A stretch of DNA of 39,530 nucleotides. Source: Lyngbya sp. HA4199-MV5 (GTDB taxonomy: Bacteria > Cyanobacteriota > Cyanobacteriia > Leptolyngbyales > Leptolyngbyaceae). Below the pieces are notes generated by a model that was given only the letters and a program-made list of their open reading frames with translations, was not told where the DNA came from and did no database searches. The stretch is taken from the NCBI GenBank assembly GCA_019359375.1, contig JAHHHL010000055.1:1-39530 (forward strand). The letters are read 5' to 3'. This document shows positions 18,038 through 26,662 of this stretch, piece by piece. The number at the start of each line of letters is the position of its first letter. Position 1 is the stretch's first letter. The position numbers were made by a program, and so were the translations under genes.

Positions 18038-18104
18038 AACGCGATCGGCGACTTGAGGGCTAACGGCGATCGAACTCTAAGCAAAAGCATCATCGTTTGT
18101 TATC

Positions 18105-19001
18105 GTGGCGAAGCTCAATGGTTGTTCCATGACGGTGACTAAAGGCATTGCGATCGCCCATCCAACAAACCTCGGCACGTTATTTTGTGGCGATTCATTA
18201 ACGTGGTTAGCAGCCTTATCAGATGAAACCGCTGATCTTGTGTTTGCCGACCCGCCCTACAACCTCAAAAAAGCCGCCTGGGATACCTTTGCGTCGCAGG
18301 ATGACTACATTGACTGGTCGTTGCAATGGATTCAGCAGGCAGCAAGAATCCTCAAACCGTGTGGCTCACTGTATATTATGGGTTTCTCTGAAATTCTGGC
18401 AGACCTCAAGCGCCCATCATTGCAGTATTTTCAAGCCTGCCGTTGGTTGGTGTGGCATTACAAAAACAAAGCCAATCTGGGCAACGATTGGGGACGATCG
18501 CACGAAAGCATTCTGGTGCTGCGGAAGAGCACCAGCGCCAAAATCAACCTCGACAGCATTCGGATTCCCTATGGCAACCACACGCTGAAATATCCCGTCC
18601 ATCCCCAGGCAACGACGAGCCAGTATGGGAAGGGGAAGGCTCACGATCGCTGGACACCCCATCCCCTCGGCGCAAAGCCAAAGGATGTCATCGAAATCCC
18701 CACCACCTGCAACGGCATGGCTGAGAAGACGAGCCATCCCACCCAAAAGCCAGAAGAACTGATGCGAAAGCTACTGTTTGCCGCGAGCGATCGCGGTGAT
18801 CTGGTCATCGATCCCTTTTCTGGTTCTGGCACCACGCTCGTCGTCGCTGAGCAATCAGGTCGGCACTGGCTCGGCTGCGATATTAACCCGGAATACAATG
18901 CGTTGGCGATCGCCCGTTTACAAACCATTCTCCCCTTAAGCGATGCCGAATGGATTGAGCGCGATCGCCAAAACGCCCTGCGCCGTCAGAGCATCCGTTA
19001 A
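18105..19001 (+). CDS. Solitary DNA methyltransferase, beta class (adenine-N6 or cytosine-N4)
   Basis: 298 residues from a GTG at 18105; the ATG at 18129 (residue 9) is an equally good start. Motif order is IV (FADPPYNL, DPPY at 49-52), then a recognition region (~100-210), then motif X/I (HPTQKPEELMRKL ... DPFSGSGTT ... GCDIN). This is the beta class of amino-methyltransferases. DPPY is commoner in N6-adenine enzymes, but N4-cytosine enzymes cannot be excluded. No restriction endonuclease or specificity subunit is adjacent, so it looks like an orphan methylase. Cyanobacteria conserve several of these; it may correspond to the GGCC- or GATC-type enzymes, which I cannot decide from sequence. 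It is divergent from the DUF1345 gene. Confidence 0.9.
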   Translation: MAKLNGCSMTVTKGIAIAHPTNLGTLFCGDSLTWLAALSDETADLVFADPPYNLKKAAWDTFASQDDYIDWSLQWIQQAARILKPCGSLYIMGFSEILADLKRPSLQYFQACRWLVWHYKNKANLGNDWGRSHESILVLRKSTSAKINLDSIRIPYGNHTLKYPVHPQATTSQYGKGKAHDRWTPHPLGAKPKDVIEIPTTCNGMAEKTSHPTQKPEELMRKLLFAASDRGDLVIDPFSGSGTTLVVAEQSGRHWLGCDINPEYNALAIARLQTILPLSDAEWIERDRQNALRRQSIR

Positions 19002-19145
19002 AGGCTCTATGCAGTCTGAGGGATAAAAGTCTCGCCGAAAAAATCAGCATGCCAGAACTGACTGCATCCTGAGCGATCGTGAGTCTCTGGTTATTTTTGG
19101 GAATTATACAGAAGCATTTACAGAGTACAGCGACTATCTGTCTCT

Positions 19146-20255
19146 GTGCTTAAGACAAACTTCCTGCACCGCATTAGAACAATGACGATACAGAGCGCCC
19201 AAGCGAGTAATGTAGACAGCAATGACGTTGCCGAAAAGCTTCAAACCCAACTTACTGAGAAGATGATGGGGCTTTTCGCTTTAGTTATATCAGAGCGTAG
19301 CAATTACTTTGACCAAAATCATCATGAAGTCTTTGATCAAGGATCTGTTTCTTCTATTATTCATTCATATTCTGTGAAAAACGCGGGCATTTCAGGTGCC
19401 GCTAGCCTTGTTCCTGGTCCTTTCGGCATGTTAGCACTGATTCCAGAACTCGTATCAGTCATTCACAATCAGCTTGCCATGATCTATGACATTGGTGCGG
19501 CATACGGAAAAAAAGATGATATGAACAAGGAACTTCTTGTCGGCATCTTTCTTACCGCGCTAGGCTCAGGTGCTACTTCCGTATTGCTGATGCATGGTAG
19601 TAAGGTTCTGGTGAAACGTGTAACTCTGCGTGTTTTTCAGAAAGTTGTTGTTCTACTAGCAGGACGAATCACACAGCAAGCGCTAAAGTCGGCAATTAGT
19701 AAATGGCTTCCGGGTGTCGGTGCAGTAGCAATGGCAGCATGGACGGGTTACATGACTCTTCAAGTTGGTAAAAAGGCTGAAGAGATTCTGAGTAGAGAAA
19801 TTGAGCTTTCAGATGAGCCGATAGAGGATATTCCGACCGTTAATGTTTCTGCTCAGACGCTCCCTGATCCAACTTTTGAACAGGCAACTTATAAACGTTC
19901 AGAAAATGTAGCTTTACCAAAGATTCAGACATTGATCAACCTGATGAAAGTAGATGGCGCAGTACAGCCTGAAGAGAAGGAATATGTGAAAAATATTCTT
20001 TGCAATGCTGGTTTGAAGGCTGATGAAATAGCAGAAGTACGCAGCGTATTAAGTACAGGCAAAAACTTCACTGTAAACTATTCAGCGCTAGCAGGTTCGC
20101 CTGATGAAGCTATTGGCTTGCTGGTAGATTTAGTTGCTCTTGCCAAGCGTGATGGCACGTTTCATATAGCTGAAAAAATTTACATTAAGCAAGTGGGAAA
20201 ACTGCTTGGATTTTCGGATAGTGATATTGAAGAAACAATGGCTACCATAAGCTAG
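19146..20255 (+). CDS. EcsC-like and TerB-like domain protein
   Basis: 369 residues from a GTG at 19146; the ATG at 19182 (MTIQSAQAS) is more plausible and gives 357. An EcsC-like domain spans ~70-215: GISGAASLVPGPFGMLALIPELVSVIH followed by QLAMIYDIGAAYGK, with glycine-rich hydrophobic helices that may associate with membranes. A TerB-like helical domain spans ~255-369: KIQTLINLMKVDGAVQPEEKEYV and later LVALAKRDGTFHIAEKIYI, two acidic metal-binding-type repeats. TerB domains occur in tellurite/stress and phage-defence contexts; the role here is unknown. Base composition is more AT-rich than its neighbours and HIP1 sites are missing, hinting at acquisition. Convergent with tilS. Confidence 0.75.
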   Translation: MLKTNFLHRIRTMTIQSAQASNVDSNDVAEKLQTQLTEKMMGLFALVISERSNYFDQNHHEVFDQGSVSSIIHSYSVKNAGISGAASLVPGPFGMLALIPELVSVIHNQLAMIYDIGAAYGKKDDMNKELLVGIFLTALGSGATSVLLMHGSKVLVKRVTLRVFQKVVVLLAGRITQQALKSAISKWLPGVGAVAMAAWTGYMTLQVGKKAEEILSREIELSDEPIEDIPTVNVSAQTLPDPTFEQATYKRSENVALPKIQTLINLMKVDGAVQPEEKEYVKNILCNAGLKADEIAEVRSVLSTGKNFTVNYSALAGSPDEAIGLLVDLVALAKRDGTFHIAEKIYIKQVGKLLGFSDSDIEETMATIS

Positions 20256-20324
20256 CTCGTAGGGTTTTAACGAAGAAGTCTACCCACTCTAATTACGAAG
20301 CTACTGATAGAATCGTGCGATCAG

Positions 20325-21326
20325 TTAATACGTAAGCCAGATCCAACTGCTTTCGATGTAAGCAATCGCGCCACCTGGAAAGGGATCAGTCTGCGATCGG
20401 TTGGGTGCGGTCATTAAACCGACTACTTTCTCAATGTGGTCAAAGTTGGGAGCGCAGGGTAGGGTTTGCTGGAGAAATTGACGCACGACGCGACGTTGAA
20501 GGGCAAGGGGAGATTCCTTGAGCAGAGAGCGATCAAGTCCTGGGCGATCGGGATGCTGTACCTGTTGCAATAACTCTGTTGCCTGCGTTTCCAGATACTC
20601 AACGTCTGCCTGGAGGAGTTCGGCGGTTTGGGACAGGGCATATTCTGTCTGCGGATTGAAGTGCGTTTGCAGATAGGGCAAAAGCTCTTGACGAATGCGA
20701 TTGCGGGCGTAGGTCAGGTCATGATTAGTTGTATCGTCCCAAACTTGTAGCTGGGCATCCTGGCAAAATTGTCCAGTTTCGGTGCGAGTGAGAGCCAACA
20801 GTGGACGGACTAATTGAATCTCAGGCGTGAGGGGGCGCTTCCAAACCAGGGCTTGCAGTCCATCGGCACCGCTGCCGCGCACGAGATTGTACAGGAGGGT
20901 TTCTGCCCGATCGCTGGCGGTATGTCCGGTTACGATGCTGGCATAGTTGTGCTGATGGGCGATCGTAGTCAGTGCCTCATAGCGCCAATCTCTCGCCGCT
21001 GCCTCACTGGTAGCAACGGCTTCAGCGGTCTGTTGGTGATAAGGACACTGCCAGGTTTGGGCAAGTTGCCGCACGTAGTCAGCGTTTGCGTCGGAGTCAG
21101 CACGCCAGCGATGGTTGCAATGCGCGATCGCCAACTCCCATCCCCATTTCGCTTGCAGATCCAGCAACAGCTTGACCAGACACAGCGAATCTTGCCCACC
21201 CGACACTGCGACCAAAACCCGTTGACTGCGTTCTAAAAGCTGCCGTTCCTTCAGCGTGCGATGCAACTGCGCGTGCAGGGGTGTCCAGATGTCCTTGGGC
21301 GTAGTCTGCATGGCATTGCGCCTCAT
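20325..21326 (-). CDS. tilS: tRNA(Ile)-lysidine synthase
   Basis: 333 residues; the start may be the second ATG (MQTTPKD, 21311). It converts C34 of tRNA-Ile(CAU) to lysidine using ATP and lysine, allowing AUA reading. The PP-loop is AVSGGQDSLCL (~40-50), followed by AHCNHRWRADSDANADYV and VTGHTASDRAETLLYNLVRGSGADGL, the family's tRNA/ATP-binding region. RPLLALTRTET and DDTTNHDLTYARNRIRQELLP complete the core. A short C-terminal domain (~240-333) is typical of cyanobacterial TilS. HIP1 sites are present. Confidence 0.95.
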   Translation of the reverse strand: MRRNAMQTTPKDIWTPLHAQLHRTLKERQLLERSQRVLVAVSGGQDSLCLVKLLLDLQAKWGWELAIAHCNHRWRADSDANADYVRQLAQTWQCPYHQQTAEAVATSEAAARDWRYEALTTIAHQHNYASIVTGHTASDRAETLLYNLVRGSGADGLQALVWKRPLTPEIQLVRPLLALTRTETGQFCQDAQLQVWDDTTNHDLTYARNRIRQELLPYLQTHFNPQTEYALSQTAELLQADVEYLETQATELLQQVQHPDRPGLDRSLLKESPLALQRRVVRQFLQQTLPCAPNFDHIEKVVGLMTAPNRSQTDPFPGGAIAYIESSWIWLTY

Positions 21327-21412
21327 CCTTCTACGATCGGCTAGAAATCGCTTGAAGGTTCAATCATAAAGTGAAATACTCAATTCAGAGAGCAGCCCTC
21401 ACAGCCTTGAGT

Positions 21413-21688
21413 TCATGTCGTCTGGTGAATCTCGGAGCTAGCTAACCGTCCTTCCAGCGGTTCAAACTCATCTTCTAAGAGCCAGGTTTGGGCTGCTTCA
21501 TAGCTCTGAAAGGCTTTCACAACCTGATAGCGCTCAGCGGGGTCAAAAATGTAGCACCCTTCTGTGTCACCGAGCAACAGCAGCACATAGGGAGGTGATT
21601 GCATTGGATCTACCCAAACCTCTAAAAAGCTCCAGCTATCTTTCACTTGGTCGGGTGCGAGGAATGACGTGGTATCGGTTCTCTGCAT
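21413..21688 (-). CDS. Small conserved hypothetical protein
   Basis: 91 residues from the ATG at 21688; a TTG one codon earlier is in frame, and a GAGG ribosome-binding site lies upstream. Acidic, no membrane segment, no cysteine cluster. The core WSFLEVWVDPMQSPPYVLLLLGDTEGCYIFDPAERYQVVKAF looks like a small alpha/beta domain. No known function. It follows the glycosyltransferase gene by about 11 bp on the same strand, so the two are almost certainly co-transcribed. Confidence 0.7.
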   Translation of the reverse strand: MQRTDTTSFLAPDQVKDSWSFLEVWVDPMQSPPYVLLLLGDTEGCYIFDPAERYQVVKAFQSYEAAQTWLLEDEFEPLEGRLASSEIHQTT

Positions 21689-21699
21689 CAATTTTTACC

Positions 21700-22974
21700 T
21701 CACCGTAGAGTTGATACAGATTGAAGCTGTTTTTCGATCGCATCACACGCCATCCTAACCCCATCTTCAGCTTGAATGATACGCCCGATCGCGTCCGCTT
21801 TAGTGGCATACCGAGGGTCTTCTAGCAAGGCGCGTAACGCTTTGGCAACTCGTGCAGCGACATAGCGTTTGCGGGGAATGGTTCGTGATGTGCCCAAACG
21901 CTCGACTCTTGCCGCGTTGTCTGGTTGGTCATGACTGTAAGGCATTACCAGCGTTGGACAACCTGCCCGTAACGCTTGAGCCGTCGTGCCAATCCCACCC
22001 TGATGGACGATCGCACAGGCACGCGGGAAAATCTGCGAGTACGGTACATAGTTCACTGCCAGAACGGTTTCGGGAAGATTGGTGGGCGGAGCATTCTTAC
22101 CAATGAGCAATACGGCTCGTCGCTGTAAGAGGTTTGCCGCATGGATGCTTTCTTCATAGAAATGACCAGGAGCCATCACCGCTGCTGAACCCAGCGTAAA
22201 CACGATCGGGGGGTCGCCTGCATCTAAAAATTGCTGAAGTTCTGGAGCCATTGGCATGCGATCGCCGCCATCGTAGAAAGGAAACCCTGTTATCACTGTG
22301 TTAGGTGCCCAATCCCGTTGAGGCTTGGCAAAGGCTGATGAGAACATCGCCAGCACTAAATAGGGAGAATACTTGTCATTAATGAAGGGGCTACCAGTCA
22401 AGGGCGGTAGCTCAAGTTCGCGGCGTAGTTGATGAATCGGTTCTGCCCAGGACTTCGCCATAATTTTTGGTAACTGAATTACGCCTCGATTTGCAACAGC
22501 ACCCAGCCCGCGCAGTTTCGCTAAAAATGGTAGCACTGGGAGAACGGATGGATCGTAAACAGAGAGAAAGGACGCAGGTTGGAGTACCGCAAACACCCAG
22601 GGAATGCCTAATTTCTCCGCCACCAGTCGAGCCGCGACGACACCTTCGCCTGTAATGATCAAATCCGCATCTTGAGCACTCTGCTGTAGATCAGCATAGG
22701 TTTCCCGCAAACTGGCACAAACCCAATGTTTGATGACGTATTCAGTCCCCGTTTTCAAATCCATCATTCGCGCCATCTCTTGAGGATCATTGAGCGCAGT
22801 GTTGTCGGGGCGCATCCGATGAAACCCAAGCCCCAGCGCTTCGATTTTGCTCTGATACTCTTTGTGGGTGGCAATGATTACCGTATGCCCACGCGATTGT
22901 AAGGCAAGCGCGATCGCCAGTTTGGGATGCAGATCGCCTAAAGAGCCGATCGTTGTAAAAACAATCCGACTCAT
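21700..22974 (-). CDS. UGT-like (GT1/GT28 family) glycosyltransferase
   Basis: 424 residues. The N-terminal TTIGSLGDLHPKLAIALALQSRGHTVIIATH is the acceptor-domain signature of bacterial sterol/macrolide/rhamnosyl transferases. The C-terminal nucleotide-sugar region has VNYVPYSQIFPRACAIVHQGGIGTTAQALRAGCP and the closing DQPDNAARVERLG, with the HxGGxGT and DQ positions of the family. FTLGSAAVMAPGHF marks the start of the second domain. GAGAGG precedes the ATG at 22974. The acceptor is unknown: sterol glucoside, carotenoid or glycolipid transfer are all possible. Followed by the small gene at 21413. Confidence 0.88.
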   Translation of the reverse strand: MSRIVFTTIGSLGDLHPKLAIALALQSRGHTVIIATHKEYQSKIEALGLGFHRMRPDNTALNDPQEMARMMDLKTGTEYVIKHWVCASLRETYADLQQSAQDADLIITGEGVVAARLVAEKLGIPWVFAVLQPASFLSVYDPSVLPVLPFLAKLRGLGAVANRGVIQLPKIMAKSWAEPIHQLRRELELPPLTGSPFINDKYSPYLVLAMFSSAFAKPQRDWAPNTVITGFPFYDGGDRMPMAPELQQFLDAGDPPIVFTLGSAAVMAPGHFYEESIHAANLLQRRAVLLIGKNAPPTNLPETVLAVNYVPYSQIFPRACAIVHQGGIGTTAQALRAGCPTLVMPYSHDQPDNAARVERLGTSRTIPRKRYVAARVAKALRALLEDPRYATKADAIGRIIQAEDGVRMACDAIEKQLQSVSTLR

Positions 22975-23010
22975 AGTGCTAACCTCTCAACAGCAACGCT
23001 TATATGGATT

Positions 23011-23379
23011 TTAGTAATCGTCGTCTACATCGCCGTAAACGTCGTCAAATTTGGGGTCTGGTTTCTCAGGGCGGCGAGAAGGTTTCTCACGGGGCACATC
23101 CAGCATTTTAGGCTTGCTCGTTTCGGGCACAAACTCCAGGCGAATGCGAACACGTCCACGCTGCCAGCCCGGAGTGCCAAAGCGGAGTGCTTCACAGGGC
23201 AACCCTTCGCCAAACCAGCCTTCGTTGTCATCAGACCAATCGCTTTCACGATCGCTAATCGCCTGAGCCAGTGCATCAATAAACTCGCCTACTTTAAAGG
23301 TAGGGTTGACCATCAGCACCCGACCCACGTTGATAAACAGCACCTCGTCGTTATTCAGCGGTTCAAATTGGTTATCCAT
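23011..23379 (-). CDS. KGK-domain protein
   Basis: 122 residues. The KGK domain is a small family found almost only in cyanobacteria, with no known function. Here: FEPLNNDEVLFI ... FKVGEFIDALAQAI, then CEALRFGTPGWQRGRVRIRLEFVPE, where the family's GWxKGK appears as GWQRGR. The C-terminal third is charged and disordered, ending in DVYGDVDDDY. It is 36 bp upstream of the glycosyltransferase gene on the same strand and may share its transcript. No ribosome-binding site is obvious. Confidence 0.78.
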   Translation of the reverse strand: MDNQFEPLNNDEVLFINVGRVLMVNPTFKVGEFIDALAQAISDRESDWSDDNEGWFGEGLPCEALRFGTPGWQRGRVRIRLEFVPETSKPKMLDVPREKPSRRPEKPDPKFDDVYGDVDDDY

Positions 23380-23420
23380 TGGGAGAGGGGGGAGGAGGGG
23401 AGTTATGAGTTTTGGGTTAA

Positions 23421-23446
23421 GTCAGGAGTCAGGAGTCAGGAGTCAG
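23421..23446. repeat. GTCAGGA heptamer repeat
   Basis: 3.7 copies of GTCAGGA between ccsA and the KGK gene, followed at 23461-23480 by CTTCTGC/CTCTGCC units next to the ccsA stop. Confidence 0.85.
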
Positions 23447-23480
23447 CTTTTTAGCCTTTAGCCTTCTGCCCTCTGCCTTC

Positions 23481-24494
23481 CTACAAAAACCAGCCATAGC
23501 TATGCAGTCCTTTGCCTAGCAAATTTACGCCCAAATAGCAGACCCACACGACGACGAAGCCGCCTGCTGCCAGGAGTGCGGGGCGGCGACCTTGCCAGCC
23601 TTTGGTGATGCGGGAGTGCAGGTAGGCGGCAAAGACAAGCCAGGTGATAAGTGCCCAGGTTTCTTTGGGATCCCAACTCCAGTAGGAACCCCACGCTTCG
23701 TTTGCCCACACGCCGCCTGCAATAATGCCGATCGTCAGGAGTGGAAAGCCCAAGCCAATAATGCGATAGCTAATGTTATCGAGCGTATCGGCAAGGCTCA
23801 ACCGTTGAGGTGAAAGAGGAATGGCAGTCGTAGCAGTTGGTGCATCCAGTACGGCAGTGGCAGACCCATTTAATTCGGCTGGTGCCGTTGAGAACGTCGA
23901 TGCAGGGACGACCAGTTCTCCTTCACGGCGTAATTGATAGGTGCGATCGCGATAGGCACCTGTCCCCACCGAACTGCCGCGCAATTCAATGTTTTGACCG
24001 CGTGTGACGACCAGAAAGGCGATCGCTAGCAGCGACCCTACCATCAGCGTGGAGTAGCTGAGCATCATCACGCTCACATGCATCATCAGCCAGTTGGATT
24101 TCAATGCTGGCACCAGTGGCGCAGAGGCTTGCATATCCTTGGGCAAGGTCAGGGCTGCAAATGCCGTAATGCCCATGGCTACGGGAGCCGTTGCTACACC
24201 GACAAGACGGCTACCGCTCATGTTTTCGGCAATGAGATGAACGGCTGTGATGCCCCATGTAAGAAAAAACAGCGATTCGTACAGGTTGCTAAGTGGAAAA
24301 TAGCCTGCCTCTAACCAGCGTGCGCCCAAAAGAGCGGCAATACACAGGTTGGCGATCGCCATGCCCGTTGTTCCCAGCATGGCAAGATACGGGACACGGG
24401 GAAAGGCAGCGCCCACCCAATACACCAGCGCCGTCACCAGGAGGATGGCGAAGGACGCGTTATCAAAAATTGTTTGCAGTCTAACCAAATCCAT
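23481..24494 (-). CDS. ccsA: Cytochrome c biogenesis haem lyase, CcsA type
   Basis: 337 residues (also labelled CcsB in bacterial System II nomenclature). It delivers haem across the thylakoid/plasma membrane and attaches it to apocytochromes c with its partner Ccs1, not in this window. About eight hydrophobic segments. The tryptophan-rich haem-handling motif [18 protein letters not shown] lies near residues 265-285, with conserved histidines in [12 protein letters not shown] and AYLHSR. The ~75-residue loop at ~165-240 is variable. GGAG precedes the start. 90 bp separate it from the DUF3352 gene upstream on the same strand. Confidence 0.95.
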   Translation of the reverse strand: MDLVRLQTIFDNASFAILLVTALVYWVGAAFPRVPYLAMLGTTGMAIANLCIAALLGARWLEAGYFPLSNLYESLFFLTWGITAVHLIAENMSGSRLVGVATAPVAMGITAFAALTLPKDMQASAPLVPALKSNWLMMHVSVMMLSYSTLMVGSLLAIAFLVVTRGQNIELRGSSVGTGAYRDRTYQLRREGELVVPASTFSTAPAELNGSATAVLDAPTATTAIPLSPQRLSLADTLDNISYRIIGLGFPLLTIGIIAGGVWANEAWGSYWSWDPKETWALITWLVFAAYLHSRITKGWQGRRPALLAAGGFVVVWVCYLGVNLLGKGLHSYGWFL

Positions 24495-24584
24495 GCCGTG
24501 TTCTCTCCGGGCGTTGAACCAATGCCTCTCTCTATCCTACGATTCTTGTGAAGCGTTTTGAGGGTAATGCTCACTTTGAACGCG

Positions 24585-26360
24585 TTAAGGCGAGGGCACT
24601 GGCGACGGGACAGACGGAAGCTCTAACGCCGGGTTGTTGCTGGGGGATGGCGTACTCGACGGCACGGTAGGACTCGGCAGTGGTGCAGGTTTGCCCGCTT
24701 TTTGCAGCAGCAGCGAGACATCGTAGCGGGTACTGCGATCGTCGCTAATGGCGGCTGTCACCCCGATCGATCGCACAGCATCCAGCAAATTCTGATTCCC
24801 CAGCGGCAGTTGCGGTAAGGGAAGCTTCTTCGCCTTGTAGAGATCCAGATTGGCAAAAAAGTTACCGTTGTTGGGATTCGGGTCAGCGGGCACACTGGCT
24901 TTAAACGGTTGACTGGCACCCAGGGAGGCGGCGGGTTTCGGCAGAATATCGTTGACCACCGAAACATTAGGCGACCCCAGGGCAATAAACGCCACATTAT
25001 CGGTTAACCAACCGTGGGTGACGGCAAACCCGATCGTGGGGAGTGTCCAGTTTGTAACGGCTTGATCGCCGACTTTCGCCTCTTCCACTTTGAATTTGTA
25101 CTTGTCTGCTAGCGTCTGGTCGAGTTGTTTTAGGGTCGCTTCTGTCGCGTTGCGATCGCTCGATTTCACCATAAACAGCAGATTAAACGGCAACCCAGAG
25201 GGGCTTCCGTCAGGCACATTGGTCATCGCGACAGCAAACTCACCATCCATCCAGGCAAGAAAGTCTTTCTCCAGATCCATATTAATGGTTGACTTTAAAG
25301 CCTTTTGTAACCAGTCTGATTCACTGGGTTTGCTATTTGGCAACGCGAAGTTAAGCGCGGTTGCACCCTGATTATAGTTTTGCCAAAACTGCCTTAAATT
25401 CCCTCCCGATGCCATCAAGAGAGTGTTTGCAGGTAAGCGATCGGGCATCGTTTTTGCCTTATTCTCTACCTGATACGTTTTCTGACTGTCAGGCTTATAC
25501 CAGGTAACGCCCTTAAAACGCATACCTTCTGCTTCAAGACTCATTGTTGCCGCTACGCCCTGCGTTTCTGACATAGGAGCCGTCTTTGAAGCATCTGCTG
25601 CCTTACCAGTTGTCGCTAATGTAAAGGCTGTGGCGGCTGGCACATTGAGGTATAGCTGCCCAAATGTTTGTGTCGTTTGAATCTTGCTTAATGCCTGCGC
25701 GATGCCGGGAATGGTTTTCAGCGCTCTTTGACCCTGTTCTCCTTTATAGGTGTCGATCGCCCGATCCATCACCTTCGGGTCAGTCGTCACCACCAACAGC
25801 TTCCCATCAAACACCGTCACCGAAAAATTCTCTGCTTTGCCCTGCGTTTCTTTAATTTGGAAACCTTTGTAGGTGCGATCGACGAGCTTGCCTGCCGTTT
25901 GCGATCGCGGCTTTTCGAGCAGTTGCTTTGCCTGGAGCGGATTTTGAATCGGCAAGACCACGATCGCCACAGGTTTTGGTAACACAGGCGCGGCATTCGG
26001 TGCCGCTGGTGGGGCTAACAGCGCAATGCTGACTTCCTTCCCAATCCAGGGCTGAATATCTTTCTCGTAGTCATAGCCATTGGCAGTGAGGAGGCGATTG
26101 CGTAGTTGCACCAGGTTTTGATCAAACGCTGCCTGACTCTGAGGCGTACCAAACTCGCGCAACTGCTGCCACTGCCCCGGATCCGTCGAAACCGACAGCG
26201 TCATCAGCGCATCCTGCGGAATCACCTCTGCCCCCACAGGTAAATCTCCTGAGCCAATGCCTCCCTTTGTCAGCACCCAGTAGGCAGCAGCACCCCCACC
26301 TACCAGCAGTACAGCAGCCCCGATCGGGAGCAGTAGGGACGGCTTCTTCTTTTTGATCAT
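24585..26360 (-). CDS. DUF3352 domain protein, membrane-anchored
   Basis: 591 residues. One N-terminal transmembrane helix follows KKKKPS (residues ~10-30), so most of the protein is probably periplasmic or lumenal. The body is the DUF3352 fold, a cyanobacteria-rich family of unknown function: VIPQDALMTLSVSTDPGQWQ, YEKDIQPWIGKEVSIALL and LEKDFLAWMDGEFAVAM, the last two being internal repeats of the same unit. The C-terminal ~35 residues are Pro/Ser-rich (PSPTVPSSTPSPSNN). Non-enzymatic appearance, no catalytic motif. Confidence 0.88.
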   Translation of the reverse strand: MIKKKKPSLLLPIGAAVLLVGGGAAAYWVLTKGGIGSGDLPVGAEVIPQDALMTLSVSTDPGQWQQLREFGTPQSQAAFDQNLVQLRNRLLTANGYDYEKDIQPWIGKEVSIALLAPPAAPNAAPVLPKPVAIVVLPIQNPLQAKQLLEKPRSQTAGKLVDRTYKGFQIKETQGKAENFSVTVFDGKLLVVTTDPKVMDRAIDTYKGEQGQRALKTIPGIAQALSKIQTTQTFGQLYLNVPAATAFTLATTGKAADASKTAPMSETQGVAATMSLEAEGMRFKGVTWYKPDSQKTYQVENKAKTMPDRLPANTLLMASGGNLRQFWQNYNQGATALNFALPNSKPSESDWLQKALKSTINMDLEKDFLAWMDGEFAVAMTNVPDGSPSGLPFNLLFMVKSSDRNATEATLKQLDQTLADKYKFKVEEAKVGDQAVTNWTLPTIGFAVTHGWLTDNVAFIALGSPNVSVVNDILPKPAASLGASQPFKASVPADPNPNNGNFFANLDLYKAKKLPLPQLPLGNQNLLDAVRSIGVTAAISDDRSTRYDVSLLLQKAGKPAPLPSPTVPSSTPSPSNNPALELPSVPSPVPSP

Positions 26361-26446
26361 GAGAGGGGGCTTTCCTATCGAGACAGCACAAGCAATGCCC
26401 CTGCCACTTTAGCAAACCTGACGCACAACGGGGGAGGAAGATTGCG

Positions 26447-26500
26447 GGAAGAGAGGAGAGAGGAGAGAGGGGAGGGGAGCAGGGGAAGCAGGGGAGAAGA
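26447..26500. repeat. Purine-rich GGAGA/GGGGA tract
   Basis: GAGAGGAGAGAGG then GGGGAGCAGGGGAAGCAGGGG units. Low complexity and non-coding. Confidence 0.75.
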
Positions 26501-26526
26501 GTTCTGCGTTGATCAAACGGTTAGCC

Positions 26527-26546
26527 GTCAGCGGTCAGCGGTCAGC
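26527..26546. repeat. GTCAGCG heptamer repeat
   Basis: 2.9 copies of GTCAGCG. Confidence 0.8.
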
Positions 26547-26592
26547 CTAGGAGTTTTGAGTTTTAGCTGCCTCTTCTGCTCCCCTTGCTTCT

Positions 26593-26627
26593 CTGCCTTC
26601 TGCCTTCTGCCTTCTGCCCTCTGCCTT
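26593..26627. repeat. CTGCCTT heptamer repeat
   Basis: Five copies of CTGCCTT, one varied to CTGCCCT, just downstream of cofH. Same family as 17233-17280. The whole 26361-26646 gap is repeats, with no gene. Confidence 0.9.
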
Positions 26628-26632
26628 CTTTA

Positions 26633-26662
26633 CTAACAACCAAAAACTAACAACCAACAACC
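26633..26662. repeat. AACAACC repeat entering the cofH 3' end
   Basis: CAACCAAAAACTAACAACC-type units related to 12951-12988 and 13098-13127. The cofH stop (26647-26649, minus) and its last codons (GVVGC) are made from this repeat. Confidence 0.75.
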
